A DNA stretch of 64,000 nt from Charina bottae (taxonomy: Eukaryota; Chordata; Lepidosauria; Squamata; Charinaidae). Below, in pieces: positions 1 to 10,742 of the stretch; position 1 is the stretch's first letter; each line of letters begins with the position of its first letter. A program made the translations under genes and the position numbers. Under the pieces are notes generated by a model. That model worked only from the letters and a program-made list of their open reading frames with translations. It made no database searches and was not told where the DNA came from. The stretch lies in the NCBI GenBank assembly GCA_023362775.1, contig JALMGJ010000003.1:184032725-184096724 (forward strand), given 5' to 3'.

Positions 1-297
1 TGAGAGTAACAATACTGAAGTTCTTTTAAAACAGCTGTGGTTTTGAGTGGTGTGTCTGGGCACTGCACTTCAGATAGTAGACAGAGCTGGGATAAAACTA
101 CGTTTGACTGAATTAAAGTTAAAATTAAAATTAACACAGTAACACCATAACACAATTATTAACATAATCCTTCCCTATGTGTTAAATAATTTATTCTGTT
201 ACCTTAAATATTACAATTTAGGGGCAACTTTGAGCTACACTCAGGGCATTTGGGTCAGAACTCTTGTTTTAAAGAACTCATCCCATGCTCCCCTACA
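1..297. other. unassigned sequence
   Basis: AT-rich sequence with no coding signal or repeat that I recognise. Confidence 0.4.
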
Positions 298-770
298 TCA
301 TCCAACATTAACTTCGCTGGACTGGCCATGTTGTTCGAATGCCTGACCATCGTCTTCCAAAGCAGCTACTTTACTCCCAACTTAAGAATGGAAAACGGAA
401 TATTGGTGGACAGCAAAAGAGATTCAAAGACACTCTCAAAGATAATTTAAAAAAATGTAATATCAGCATTGAGAACTGGGAAGCCCTAACTCTTGAGCGT
501 TTCAATTGGAGGTCAGCCTTTATTAAAGGCGCTATGGACTTTGAAGAAGCATGAGTACAGGGTGAAAGGGAGAAAAGAGCTAAAAGGAAGGCACATCAAG
601 CAAACCCTCATCATGACCGTCTCCCACCCGGAAACCTATGCCCTCATTGTGGGAGGTTGTGCGGATCCAGAATTGGCCTTTACAGCCACTTACGGATCCA
701 CTGTTAAAATTTTACCCTTGGAAGACAATCTTACTCGGCTACGAGTGATCGCCAATGAAATGAAATGATT
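298..770 (+). mobile_element. LINE 3' fragment with C-terminal zinc finger
   Basis: The segment is 5'-truncated and matches the 3' part of the LINE at 46316-50380. One frame gives the RT C-terminal segment typical of such LINEs (LPKQLLYSQLKNGKRN, then KRFKD and ENWEAL). A shifted frame further on gives a C2H2-type finger, CPHCGRLCGSRIGLYSHLRIH (C-x2-C-x12-H-x3-H), near 639-701. The copy ends in a short tail, GCCAATGAAATGAAATG. The frame change between the two parts shows that it is dead. The clade is not certain; a Vingi- or Rex-like element is possible. Confidence 0.75.
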
Positions 771-3689
771 AGTAGCATCAACAGTCTAGAAAATCCTCTC
801 CAAAACCTGTTGTTATGTGCATTTTTCCCACCACAAACCTTTTGTCCAGCCTCATGACCTGTGCTCAATATCTTGCTCCACTTCTTCCATGCTTGGGCAA
901 GCAAAAATTCCATTCCCTTTTTTTCAGAATGAGATTCATTCCAAGATTTGTCTTGAATTAAATACTACACAACTTCCTTGGTATCAATTTTATAACTTAA
1001 CTGCAACCTTTATCTAATCTGGGGCAGAACCACACTTCTTTACAATAGTGGTATACTCTTTGCAAAAATTTAATGCTACTACAAACAGGAAAAACACCAA
1101 ATAGCAATCATTTTGTGATGATGTCTTACTGAGGTCCTGTAAAAAGTGAGTGTACATGACAAGTTGCAGCCATTCAACACAATGTTTACTCTAGTTTAAA
1201 TTTCAGTTCCAGAGGCGCCACGGGATCTAAGGCTTTCAAGATGACGAAAATATCATCACATCATCATGACACAACCTCCACCCCTTTTGTACATGTGTGT
1301 GATGTCACAATGCATATACAAAAGGGTGGCTCTTGCATCACGATGCTGTGATGATGCTTTTGTTGCTTGCCCTCCTTTACCCTCCCTGCAACACTTCTGG
1401 TTCCTAAACTGAAAATATTGAATAAAATAAAGTTGTATTAGTAACACAAAGCATATATGTTCTTGTGCTTATCACTATAATCAGAATTCTGCCCCCCCCC
1501 CAATTTTTCCCTAGAAAATACCACTGTCATAATAAAACTATATAAAGTATTTGGATTTGAAGGCAGTGTTTTTTTTTCACTGCCTCCCCTTTATCTAAGC
1601 AAATTAGAATCTAAATCCATTTTCAACACTAAATGTTCCTGCCATAGTAAACCTTTCAATGATCTGCTCATTTGACAAACTTCTGTCGCAGCATGAATCT
1701 CAGCTAGTCTCTTCATATCATTTTGCCCCACAACTAGTCTGTACTAAATCTTTTGAATGAGAAGATTCTTTTCCTTTGCTTGGCATGATCAGCCAGGATA
1801 TACAAACTGACCATTTGATTCTTGGATCACTTATTTTCAGTGTGAAGGATAGTTTTTCTGCTTTATAGCAGGGTATCTCACATCTGAGAATGCCCAGCAT
1901 AGAAATCTCCAAGAGAAACCTTGGGAGGATGAAATGCCCAGTGATTGATGATTTATAGTTGTATCAAAAATGAGAACATGATGTTTTTTAAAAGTTCTTT
2001 GGAGTTATCTGTTATGTTTAAGTAAAATACAAACTGATTTAGTTCAGGAATAAGTCTCACTGACATCTACATTTTTTACTCTTAAGGAAGAAGGTACAAG
2101 AATCCATTTATATTTACTGAGAATATTGATTAAGTGGGGCTTTCCCCCAGTTCATGTACTTAGAACTGCAGGCTGGCTAGGAATAGCCAATTTTTTTGGT
2201 GTGAAGAGCTGCATTGGTCATTGAAGAATATTTCAGAGCCTGCATGAGTGGGACAAGCATATCTCCACATGCTGTAGGAATTGAGGGGGAGGGGGAGGGG
2301 GAGAGGGAAGAGGGGCAAATTGCAAAAGTATATCATGATGCAAACCAATTATGTACTTGTGTCCAACATTTGAAAACAAATCGGAAGCTCAGGGTTTGCA
2401 ATATGATATTGCAACACATATTTCATCATTTTAGTCTTCATGATTTATACTGGGTTCCTATGCTATATGCATGTAGATCTTGGTACTGAATGCGACCAGA
2501 CATATAGAACTATTCACACATAGATGTAAACCTATTTGCACAAACACAAATGTATTCCTCTCCATCCCTACCACCCCCACATATTGTTGTACAACTATGT
2601 TTACTGCCTTTGGACTGGAGTTGCTTAAAACCATTCAGTGATTTCAGTCTAGAAAAATGTCTTTTTGATGTTAGTTGTCAATAGTAGATGGTATTATTAT
2701 ACAGAGGGATTGCTGAGCCAGGCAAGGTTAAAACCCTTATCTTCATAGTGATTCTGTTGTAGGCAAATGTTTTGCTGCCAGTAGCAGTAAGTAAATTGTA
2801 GTCTTGATTGTGGTCACAGGGAAGGGAAATTTTAAACTGTCCTCCAAAGATTTTGTAGAAGGTCACTGTTTCTCCATGCCTGCTCTCGATGGCTCAGTGA
2901 TGGCTGACCAGATGGAATGTGGGAAGAAGCATGGCAGATTGACAGCAAATTGTGATTTGCCTTTGTGTACTACACAGTTTCTAGAGAATTCACACACATC
3001 GATCCCTAAACTATGGAGGATACAATTCAATTTCCTTTGAAGAAGAAAAGTGAAGACAAATAGGCATTTGGATATCACCTATGACATCTCTGCCTAAAGA
3101 CTGCTTCTATTAACTTGCCTTTTAAAATGTTTGAATATATATGTTTGAGTACACACAGAGCCTCAAACCAGATTTGAATTCCCAATCCCATGCATTTTGA
3201 ACAACTAATGTAGCCACTTGGCAGGACTGCATTGTTTACAGTGAACCAAAGTATTGCCTAAAGAGGGGATTTTGTATAACCAAGGACTTTTTAAAAAGAC
3301 CAATAAATGTCCAGCTTGGCAAAATGAAGCAAATCGTGTATTGTTCAAATGTATGCACTAGGGCTGTGCAATGCTTTTGATTCCCAAAGAATGCTCTGGG
3401 GTGAGCATGAACATAGCATTTACAGTATGTGCAGCTCTTTAAAGGAGCTAGTCTCTTTCCCAGGAATCATATGATAGCTGAATGAATAGAGTATCTGTAC
3501 AGTTGGAAAAAGAAACACAAAAATGCATATGAAATTTCACTTGCATTCTTGATTCGACTCCAGGCATACAGGGCTATTTGCACAGGACTTTTTGAATCCT
3601 GTCCTGTATATCTTTTCAATCTAGTCCTTCTGCCAGTCCAATGCTGAAAATGTTGTGAGAATATTAACTGTTACCGTACACCTTATCAC
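771..3689. other. unassigned intergenic sequence
   Basis: No supported gene. The stretch contains the dyad element at 1217-1375 and a purine-rich GGGGGA tract near 2283-2325. Open frames are short and have neither family motifs nor good codon structure. Confidence 0.4.
1217..1375. repeat. imperfect palindrome, MITE-like
   Basis: The centre is an inverted repeat: CCACCCCTTTTGTACATG is followed about 20 bp later by CATATACAAAAGGGTGG. The flanks are rich in ATCATCACA/TGTGATGATG, which also pair. The layout resembles the dyads at 3855-4014 and 34343-34465, suggesting a dispersed short family. No TSD was found. Confidence 0.45.
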
Positions 3690-3776
3690 ACATTTTATTT
3701 ATGTATTTAACTGCCCAGAGTCGCTCTCTGAGTGAGATGGGCGGGGAATAAATTTGACAGACAAACAAACAAATAA
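3690..3776 (+). repeat. CR1/L2-like LINE 3' end
   Basis: The text CTGCCCAGAGTCGCTCTCTGAGTGAGATGGGCGG followed by AATAAATTTGACAG and an ACAAACAAATAAA tail is the common 3' end of CR1-like LINEs in squamates: a short hairpin, then a simple-repeat tail. Only the last ~90 bp are present. Confidence 0.65.
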
Positions 3777-3854
3777 ACTCTCCACTCTTCTTGCAAAGCC
3801 ATTTAAAGTGCTACTCACCAGTCCCTGAGCAGAGCTTGTGAGCAGTAGAGTCTG

Positions 3855-4014
3855 CAGGGGCCTCAAAAAAGTGAAGCTGGCAGTCACCGCAGCATGATTG
3901 AAGCCCCACTCCTTTTGTACATCTGTCCATGCTCCATGCATGTATGAAGGGCAGGGCATTGGTTGGGCTGCCACAATCACCATCTTGATTTTTTTGACTC
4001 CCCTCCTGCAGGAA
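3855..4014. repeat. MITE-like element with terminal inverted repeats
   Basis: The left end GGGGCCTCAAAAAAGTGAAG pairs with the right end CTTGATTTTTTTGACTCCCC as an imperfect inverted repeat of ~25-30 bp. CTGCAGG occurs at both outer edges and may be a duplication. The element at 51803-51935 has the same end motif (GGGGxxGTCAAAAAG), so this looks like a small non-autonomous DNA transposon family. Confidence 0.5.
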
Positions 4015-5400
4015 CTGTAGCTTGTGACCACGCAAAAGTGGCCAATTCAAGCTGAAAGCTACTGTCAAGCTACTTTCAACAGCAGTGCAAAAGAAGTGAT
4101 CCATTGGGAAGACAGTCTGAGTCACTAACACTAAGTGGCTACAATATAAATGTCTTGCTCAAAAGCCCTCACTGTATGCAAACCCAAGAGATTCTGCATT
4201 TCATCTTCCTTCTGGCTGACTTCAAAAATATTGCATTTGTATATGAATTTGTTAGGGCATGTGAGTACATAAAGCAAAGCACACACATTCAAGAGTAATA
4301 TCAAGTGAACTTTTGAAACAGAATTATGTGCATGTTCCAAGTAATATTATGTCAGAGTGAGAGCTCTTCCAGCATAGCGGTATGACAGAACTGGATGAAA
4401 ACTGGTATTTGAATAGGGTCAGCAGTGTGAATGGATGAATGTTGGAAAAAGCAGGCTGGCTGATATGTAAAATTGGTTTAATAAGTGTTCCTCGTCCTTA
4501 CTTCTAATTATTGGAAACACAGAGTAGCAGTCAAGGATAACTATCCTCTGGGTTCTTATTATTCTTACTATTACTACAGAAAAACAATGACATTATGACT
4601 TTGTCAGTCATGAATCAGCACACAATAACCTGGCAAAATCAGGAATAAACTTGGTGCCCAACTTGGTGCCCAAGTGTCAGAAACATCAGCTGCTTCTGCT
4701 TTATTGTCACATGAAGGATGGAGAGCAGAAAAAAATAACATTATAAAAGGACAATTGATTTTCTCTATTTTATTTTGGCAAGTAGAGGGATTTTTGTTTT
4801 TTGCAAGAAAACTACTGATTTGATTTTTTTATATTGTTGTCAAAGCTCCTTCTCTGCAACATCAAAATAAATGTGTGTGTGTATGTATTTTTTTACACAA
4901 TGAAATTGAAAGTGATAAATACCAAAGTTGGACTGAAAATCCAATTTCTGGCATATGGGTACCTGTGAATATCTAAGGCTCTGTTCTGAAGAAGGAACAT
5001 AATAACCTATTATTTGTGCCCCCTATCCACCTTCCTTCTGAAAAATGTCTATAGTTGGTCGCTACAGATGCAGACATTTTCAAATAGATTTAAATTATGT
5101 GTTGCATAGTGTTTATGATTTATCTGAAAAAAATAAGTTAGCAGGCATAAGTTTTTCTAGATAAAGCAGAGAAAGAGAAAACTTTGCCTTATGCTACTGT
5201 GCTTTGATCCATCTAGTTCAAGGCTGTGTGTGATCCTTGGTCTAATTTTTAAATTCTGCAAGAGATCAATTTAGACTTTTGGTGAGATCAACCTATCCTT
5301 TCTCTACGCCCTGCAGCTTATGTGAGAAAGAAGGGAGAAATGAAAAAGGAGTGCAAAGAAAGGGAATAAGGGCAAAAAGGGAAAAAGAGATGTTACAAAT
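4015..5400. other. unassigned intergenic sequence
   Basis: Nothing recognised; no convincing coding frame on either strand. Confidence 0.4.
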
Positions 5401-5545
5401 TGTAGGAGGAGCCCCATGTTAGTCTGTGGAAGCAAAACATCAGAAGGAGTCTGGTAGCAACTTTTCCAACGAACTAATTAAGACTTAAGCTTTTGTGAAC
5501 TATAGCCGACTTCATCAGATGCACCGAGTGGCTTGAATGATGTAG
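5401..5545. repeat. old dispersed repeat, unnamed
   Basis: The phrases GTTAGTCTGTGGAAGCAAAACATCAG and CTTTTGTGAACTATAG, then ACTTCATCAGATGCA, resemble a repeat seen widely in reptile genomes. I cannot assign it to a family from sequence alone. Confidence 0.3.
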
Positions 5546-6283
5546 GATTTAAATTGGCTTGAGGAGCAGTAGGGGTGGGAAGGGTGGTTGGTTATACAGG
5601 GACAGGTTACATGTGAGAAATATTATAATACTTTATCAATTAACAATTGTAATGTGTTAAAAACCCATTGTGTTTTTGAGACCTTTTGAGATAGCCTAAA
5701 GCTTTTTGATGTATGTAAATTCAGATGTTTGACAAAAACTCCTCAACCACCTACAGGTTGTTTCACTCCTTCTACAGCTTCTAGATTATTCCTAAGAGAA
5801 CAGGAGTCTGGTCACAAAAAATGTTGTCCACATTGTCTATGTTATCAGCTGTAGCTTTCCCAAGTTTCAGGCAATCCTATCAGGAATGTATTCCAGCAGT
5901 AAGCTTTGGCCTGGGGTACATAAAAAAATAATTTACATTTGCTGGGATCTGTAGTCGAGAAGGGGGCAGTTGCGTGTTGTGGAAGAGGTTTATGAATAGT
6001 AGACCAATTTTTCACCATATTCAGTTTTAAAATACACACAAATGGCTGTCAAACTTTGATTGGACTCTCAACATTTCAAAGAGAAAATGTGTTCTACTAA
6101 ATTGGTATGTCATGAGTATATTTTGTGCTTGAGCATAACCCATAAAACCATTCAGGTGAGACTAAGCTATTTCTCAATCAGGTCAAAAAAGGATGAGCAA
6201 TGGAAGGGAGAGAAGTGCTAAGGAGAGTGCTACAATTTCTAATAGAATTCCACTCCCTTGGGGAATTAAACTTTATATACAGG
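5546..6283. other. unassigned intergenic sequence
   Basis: No gene or repeat recognised. Confidence 0.35.
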
Positions 6284-6284
6284 A

Positions 6285-6329
<45 letters not shown>

Positions 6330-6336
6330 CATTATT
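6284..6336. repeat. (ATT)n microsatellite
   Basis: About 16 tandem ATT units. The long isoleucine run in the overlying frame is an artefact of the repeat. Confidence 0.95.
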
Positions 6337-6364
6337 GACAGGGACATTAAAATAATCAGATTCA

Positions 6365-6430
6365 TCCCTAATACTCTCTCAGCCCAACCCATTTCATAGG
6401 GCTGTTGTTGTGGGGAAAATAGGAGACAGG
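6365..6430 (+). mobile_element. CORE-type SINE 3' fragment
   Basis: The text CTCTCTCAGCCCAACCCATTTCATAGGGCTGTTGTTGTGGGGAAAATAGGAG matches the same part of the SINE at 58558-58800. Confidence 0.6.
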
Positions 6431-6455
6431 AGTTTAGTTGAGTTTACACACACAC

Positions 6456-6562
<107 letters not shown>

Positions 6563-6623
6563 ATCTCCCCATATCCCCTTTCACCCCTATGGGTGGTATG
6601 TGTCTTCCTCAGTCTTGGGTTGT

Positions 6624-7193
6624 CTACCAGAGGCCTGGGAGTTTGAGGGTTCTGTGCAGTATCTTAGCTCTTCCTAGCATTGCACTCTTCTGGACAGAGA
6701 GCTCTGATGTTGCTCCTGGGATCTGTTGGAGCCCCTCTCCCAGCTTAGAAGTCACAGCCCCAAGTGCTCCCACAACCACCGGGCCCACTTTGGGCTTTAC
6801 TTTCCACATCCTCTCTAGTTCCTCCTTCAGGCCCTGGTACTTCTCCAGCTTCTCATACTCCTTCTTCCTGATGTTGCTGTCACGTGGCACCACTACATCT
6901 ATCACCATCACTGTCTTCTGGTCCTTGTCTACTACCACGATGTCTGGTTGATTGGCCAGTACCGGCCTGTCCATCTTGATATGGAAGTCCCACAGGATCT
7001 TAGCCCTGTCATTCTACATGACTATGGAATTTCCCATTTGGACTTGGGAGGGTCTAGCCCATACACTATGCAGATGTTCTTGTATATAATGCCAGCTACT
7101 TGGTTGTGCCGTTCAATGTATGCTCTTCCTGCCTGCATCTTACACCCTGCCATTATGTGTTGGGCTGTCTCTGAGGCCTCTGTGCACAGTCTG
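6624..7193 (-). pseudogene. R4 LINE C-terminus: zinc knuckle and restriction-like endonuclease
   Basis: A minus-strand frame at 6624-6974 has the PD-(D/E)xK endonuclease signature QPDIVVVDKDQKTVMVIDVV, with the first Asp after Pro and the second in VIDVV, followed by the K/E-rich helix (RKKEYEKLEKYQGLKEELE). In R2/R4 elements this nuclease nicks the target for target-primed reverse transcription. Upstream, around 7130-7193 plus the codons beyond 8330, lies a CCHC knuckle, CRLC-x8-H-x4-C. The LTR at 7194-8325 is inserted between its first two cysteines. A frame break separates the knuckle from the nuclease. Confidence 0.8.
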
Positions 7194-7264
7194 TGTCAGG
7201 ATGGAGGCTGAGTCTGAGGTGGAGGAGGATGAGCCAATTACAGAAAAGGTGGGAAATAGAGTAG

Positions 7265-7487
7265 TAAAAGTAAAAAGGTAAAGGTTTTTCCCTGTACAGT
7301 CGTGTCTGACTCTAGGGGGCAGTGCTCATCTCCGTTTCTTAGCCGAAGAGCCAGCACTGTCCGAAGACGCTTCTGCAGTCATGTGCCTGGCATGACACGC
7401 ACGGAACGCTATTACCATCCCACCAAAGTGGTTCCTATTTATCTACTTGCATTTGCATGCTTTCAAATTGCTAGGTTGGCAAATAGT
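7265..7487 (-). mobile_element. Sauria-type SINE, 5'-truncated
   Basis: The sequence matches the body and tail of the SINEs at 53456 and 63383 (GTCGTGTCTGACTCTAGGGG, CATCTCCGTTTCTTAGCCGAAGAGCC). The tRNA-like head is missing; the copy stops after CTAGGTTGGC. A perfect 15-bp TSD, TGGGAAATAGAGTAG, lies at 7250-7264 and 7488-7502. It inserted after the host LTR had integrated. Confidence 0.9.
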
Positions 7488-7684
7488 TGGGAAATAGAGT
7501 AGAAGGTGCGAAATTTGAATTGGAAGTTGGGGTGTCTATTGGTGGAAATCAGGGGACAGTCTCACCACTACCTATCAGTGCACACAAAAGGAGGTTTGTG
7601 AGGTGGGATGAGCATAAAGGAACACAATTGTGTCCCACCCACAAACGGGAAAATCATGCAAATAACAGGGCGCAAACATGAGAG

Positions 7685-8119
7685 GTGGTTGCCGGAGACA
7701 ACCATTCTAATCGCCTAATGCCAACGCCTCGAGACTCCACGCCAGACCTGGACCCCGAGCCTTGCCTTGCCGCCACTCCAGACCCCGACCTCGAACCCTG
7801 CCTTGTCGCCATGCTGGAATTGAACTTCCCGCCTTGCATCACTGCTGCGCTGGGACGAGAGTTCCAGTCTCACCTTGCTGCCGCATCGGTCCAGGACTTT
7901 CAGCCTCGCCTTGTTGCCATGCCTGTCCGGGACTTTCAGCCCTGCCTTGCTGCCGTGTCAGACCCTGGAATCCAGCCTTGCCTCGCCACCGCGCCTGGTT
8001 CAGAACTCAAGCCTCACCTTGTGGCCGCGCCTGTCCCTAATCTCCAGCCTTGCCTTGCTGCCGTGCTAGCTCCGGAGCTCAAGCCTTGCCTAGTCGCCGG
8101 GCCGGGCCCTGGATTCTAG
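7685..8119 (+). repeat. 36-bp tandem repeat inside LTR
   Basis: The 144-codon open frame is a minisatellite of ~36 bp: successive 12-residue units such as FQPRLVAMPVRD, FQPCLAAVSDPG, IQPCLATAPGSE, LKPHLVAAPVPN and LQPCLAAVLAPE. About ten units are visible and all keep one frame open. It lies wholly inside the solo LTR, so a protein role is unlikely, though the preserved frame is unusual. Confidence 0.7.
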
Positions 8120-8699
8120 TCCTGCCTTGCTACAGCATCAGACTGCAGCACAAAGACTTGTCTTTCCACCACGTGGTGCTTTCCACACTCGTGCTGGTGT
8201 CGGGTTAGTACTACCGTGCGTAAGGACCATCCGCTTATCTCATCATTGTGTGTATACTATTGTAAATAAAGATTGTTATTGTTATATCACCCCTTCCTGC
8301 ATTGGGCCTTAGTCGGAACAGGACAGTCTGCACCTCAGGTCCTTTCTAGTGTGGTAGACCCCTGCTTCTATGGATCTGGTGCTTAGTGCCTGTTCTTGTG
8401 CTGCTATGATTAGTGCATCAGTGCTGTCTTTTAGTCCAGCCCTTTCCAGTCACTGGTAAGATTTCCCATGGTCAGCCACCTTAGCTATCTGTCAGTGGTA
8501 CATCCCATGCAGGGTCTTGTCTTGCAGTGGCATTCTTCTGCTTGAACTTCCTCCCATGTCTCCTGCTGCCTCAGGCATTCTCTCAGCAGCTCATATTTGG
8601 GTGCCATCTTACTGATGTACTCCTGGATGTTCTGGGTCTCATCCAGGACAGTGGCTTGACACTCACCAGATCCCGCCCACCCTCTTTCCAGCTGGTGTA

Positions 8700-9387
8700 C
8701 AGTCTCTAGGTGTTGGACTTGGGTTGAAAGCTTCCATACATTGTGAGGAGCTTCTGGGTCTTCACATCAGCAGCCTCCATGTCCTCCTTTGGCCAGCTCA
8801 CTATACTGGCAGGGTATCTGATGAATGGAAGGGCATATGTGTTAATGGCATGGATCTTGTTCTTCCCATTGAGCTGGCTCTTCAGGACCTGTCTTATCCT
8901 TTGGTGGTACTTGGATGTTGCTGTCTTCCTTGCCTCCTCATCATGGTTCCCATGTGACTGTGGCATACCAAGGTACTTGTAGCTGGTCTGTATGTTTGCT
9001 ATGTGGCCCACTGGTAGTTCCACCCCATCAGTCTTAATTACCTTCCCTCTCTTTACCTACCTTCCCTCTACCATCCAGCCACACTTCTCCAGTGCAAATG
9101 ACATCCCAGTGTCCTCACTGTAGATCCATGTCAGGTGGATCACAGTCGATGTCTCATTCACTCTTAGCATACAGCTTGATGTCATCCATGTAGAGGAGGT
9201 GGCTGATAGTAGTTCCACTCTTGAACTTGTATCTGTATCCAGTTCTTGTGATAATCTGGCTGAGGGGGTTCAAGCCTATGCAGAACAGCAGTGGGGACAG
9301 TGCATCACCTTGGTATATGCCACCCTTGATGGCCATTTGTGCGAGCTGTCTTGAGTTGACTTCCAGTGTTGTCTTCCACAGCCCCAT
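8700..9387 (-). pseudogene. R4 LINE reverse transcriptase, palm and thumb
   Basis: The minus-strand frame at 9154-9447 carries the RT block GIYQGDALSPLLF and the catalytic box LLYMDDIKLYA. The part beyond 9387 is LTR read-through. The frame at 8706-9023 gives the thumb region (YKYLGMPQSHGNHDEEARK, SQLNGKNKIHAINTYALPFI), characteristic of R4/Dong elements. A frame break lies between them. The domain would copy the element RNA at the nicked target. Confidence 0.8.
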
Positions 9388-9655
9388 TGTGATGGAATGT
9401 GAGAGTGGTCTTGTAAGATGGGGGAAGAGATGCTGCCTAGGGAACAATCAGATAAAAGAAAAAGATGTCCGCAACAGAGTAATGGCCAAAGAAAGGAACT
9501 TAGAAAGGGCCTGCCCTAATTACTCTGGTGGTAAATAGGGAGGGCGGGAGATTTGTACTTCAGACTTGCAAGATTCTGTTAAGGAACCCTTACAATAAAG
9601 TAGAAATAGCTCATCTCATTGTGTTTCCTGTCTGGTTTACCTGGGAGGGATGACA
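9388..9655 (+). mobile_element. short solo LTR (268 bp)
   Basis: The insert begins TGTGATGG and ends GGGATGACA, with CCCAT on both sides (9383-9387, 9656-9660) and AATAAA near 9594. Removing it restores the R4 frame through the RT (NSMG joined to LWKT). The ends and the 5-bp TSD identify an LTR, but the family is unknown. Confidence 0.8.
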
Positions 9656-10545
9656 CCCATTGAGTTCTTGAGGAAGGTCCTTAGTGTCCTGTTGATTTTG
9701 TATAGCGCCAGGCATTCACAGATCCATGTGTCTGGCACTGAGTTGTAGGCTTTCCTGTAGTCAATCCAGGGTGTGCTCAGATTGGTCTGTCTAGGCCTTG
9801 AGTCTCAGGCAACTGTTCTATATATAGGCAACTGGTGCTTTGAGTCTCTGGTGTTGTTCCCAATGCCCTTCTCAGCTGTGCTCATGTACTGGCCCATATG
9901 GTCCTGTAGCTTGGCGGCTATGATGCCTGATAGGACTTTCCATGTTGTGGGGAGGCAGGTTATTGCCTGATATTTGGATGGTGTTGTTCCCTTGTTCTTT
10001 CATGATCAGCACTGTCCTTCCTTGTGTTATCCAGTCTGGGTGGATGGTGACTGGTTCCTGTTCTGGGAGATTGCTGTGGTCTGCTCTCAGGTCCTGCAGC
10101 CACTTTGCACTGGTGTTATGTATCTTCTCTTTCTCCCATATGTTCAGTACTGTTCAGTTTCTGCTGTTGGTGGCCCTGCTGTTACTGTGTTGTTGCACTG
10201 CAGTTGGGAGTACACCTTGGATGGTTCTTTGGAGAACAGGGCATTTATCTTTTTGCCCTTTGCTTCTCTCGTGTATCTCTTAGCCTGGTAGCCAATGCTG
10301 TGAACCTTTGTTTAGCAGTCTTTAGGGCTTCAGATGGAATCAGGCCCTTGCATATTTTCAGTAGCTGAGTCTTATCCTTAATCTCTACACCCTTCTGTAG
10401 TTCTACCAGCTGGCTAAGTTCTCTCTTGAGTTGCATTGATCTAACCTCATTTTCCAGGGATGGGGTATGTAATGCTGTTCTTCTTGATCATGTAGCCAAG
10501 CATCTCCAGGATTATAGGGGCTGTAGCGTATACCAGTTAATTGGT
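9656..10545 (-). pseudogene. R4 LINE N-terminal part of RT region
   Basis: Minus-strand pieces such as MQLKRELSQLVELQKGVEIK and ICKGLIPSEALKTAKQRFTA (10245-10436) fit the segment upstream of the RT in R4-type elements. Several frameshifts are present, and the 5' end is missing beyond ~10545. Confidence 0.6.
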
Positions 10546-10597
10546 TTGAGTTTAGTTTAGTTTGCACTATGATATGATATGTGAATACAATAGCTAT

Positions 10598-10725
10598 TGC
10601 CTACAGGTAAAGTGATGCACATTGGTGCCAAAAATCCTGACTTCTTGTACAAACTAATGGGATCTGAGCTAGCAGTGATTGATGAAGAAAGAAATCTCAG
10701 AGTAATGGTAAACTATTACATCACT
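10598..10725 (+). pseudogene. CR1/Jockey-like RT fragment
   Basis: The frame reads GKVMHIGAKNPDFLYKLMGS and EERNLRVMV. This matches the conserved K-VMHxGxxNPxxxYxxxG and ERxLGVxV blocks C-terminal to the RT palm of CR1/Jockey-type LINEs. It is a short relic with no other part nearby. Confidence 0.55.
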
Positions 10726-10742
10726 AATATTATGTTCACCAA

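Larger units (their letters stand above)
7194..8325 (+). mobile_element. solo LTR with internal tandem repeats and a SINE insertion
   Basis: The element begins TGTCAGG and ends GGAACAGGACA, is flanked by GTCTG on both sides (7189-7193, 8326-8330), and has an AATAAA signal near 8264. This is a solo LTR with a 5-bp TSD. Its ends match those of the solo LTR at 35543-36168 (TGTCA, GAGTCTGAG; ACAGGACA), so the two are probably related and Gypsy-like. Without the SINE and its duplication it is ~895 bp. It sits inside the zinc knuckle of the R4 LINE. Confidence 0.8.

Noticed and set aside
3699..4131. Overlapping 106- and 110-codon minus frames
   Set aside because: They run across a CR1 tail and a palindromic element, so they cannot be a gene.
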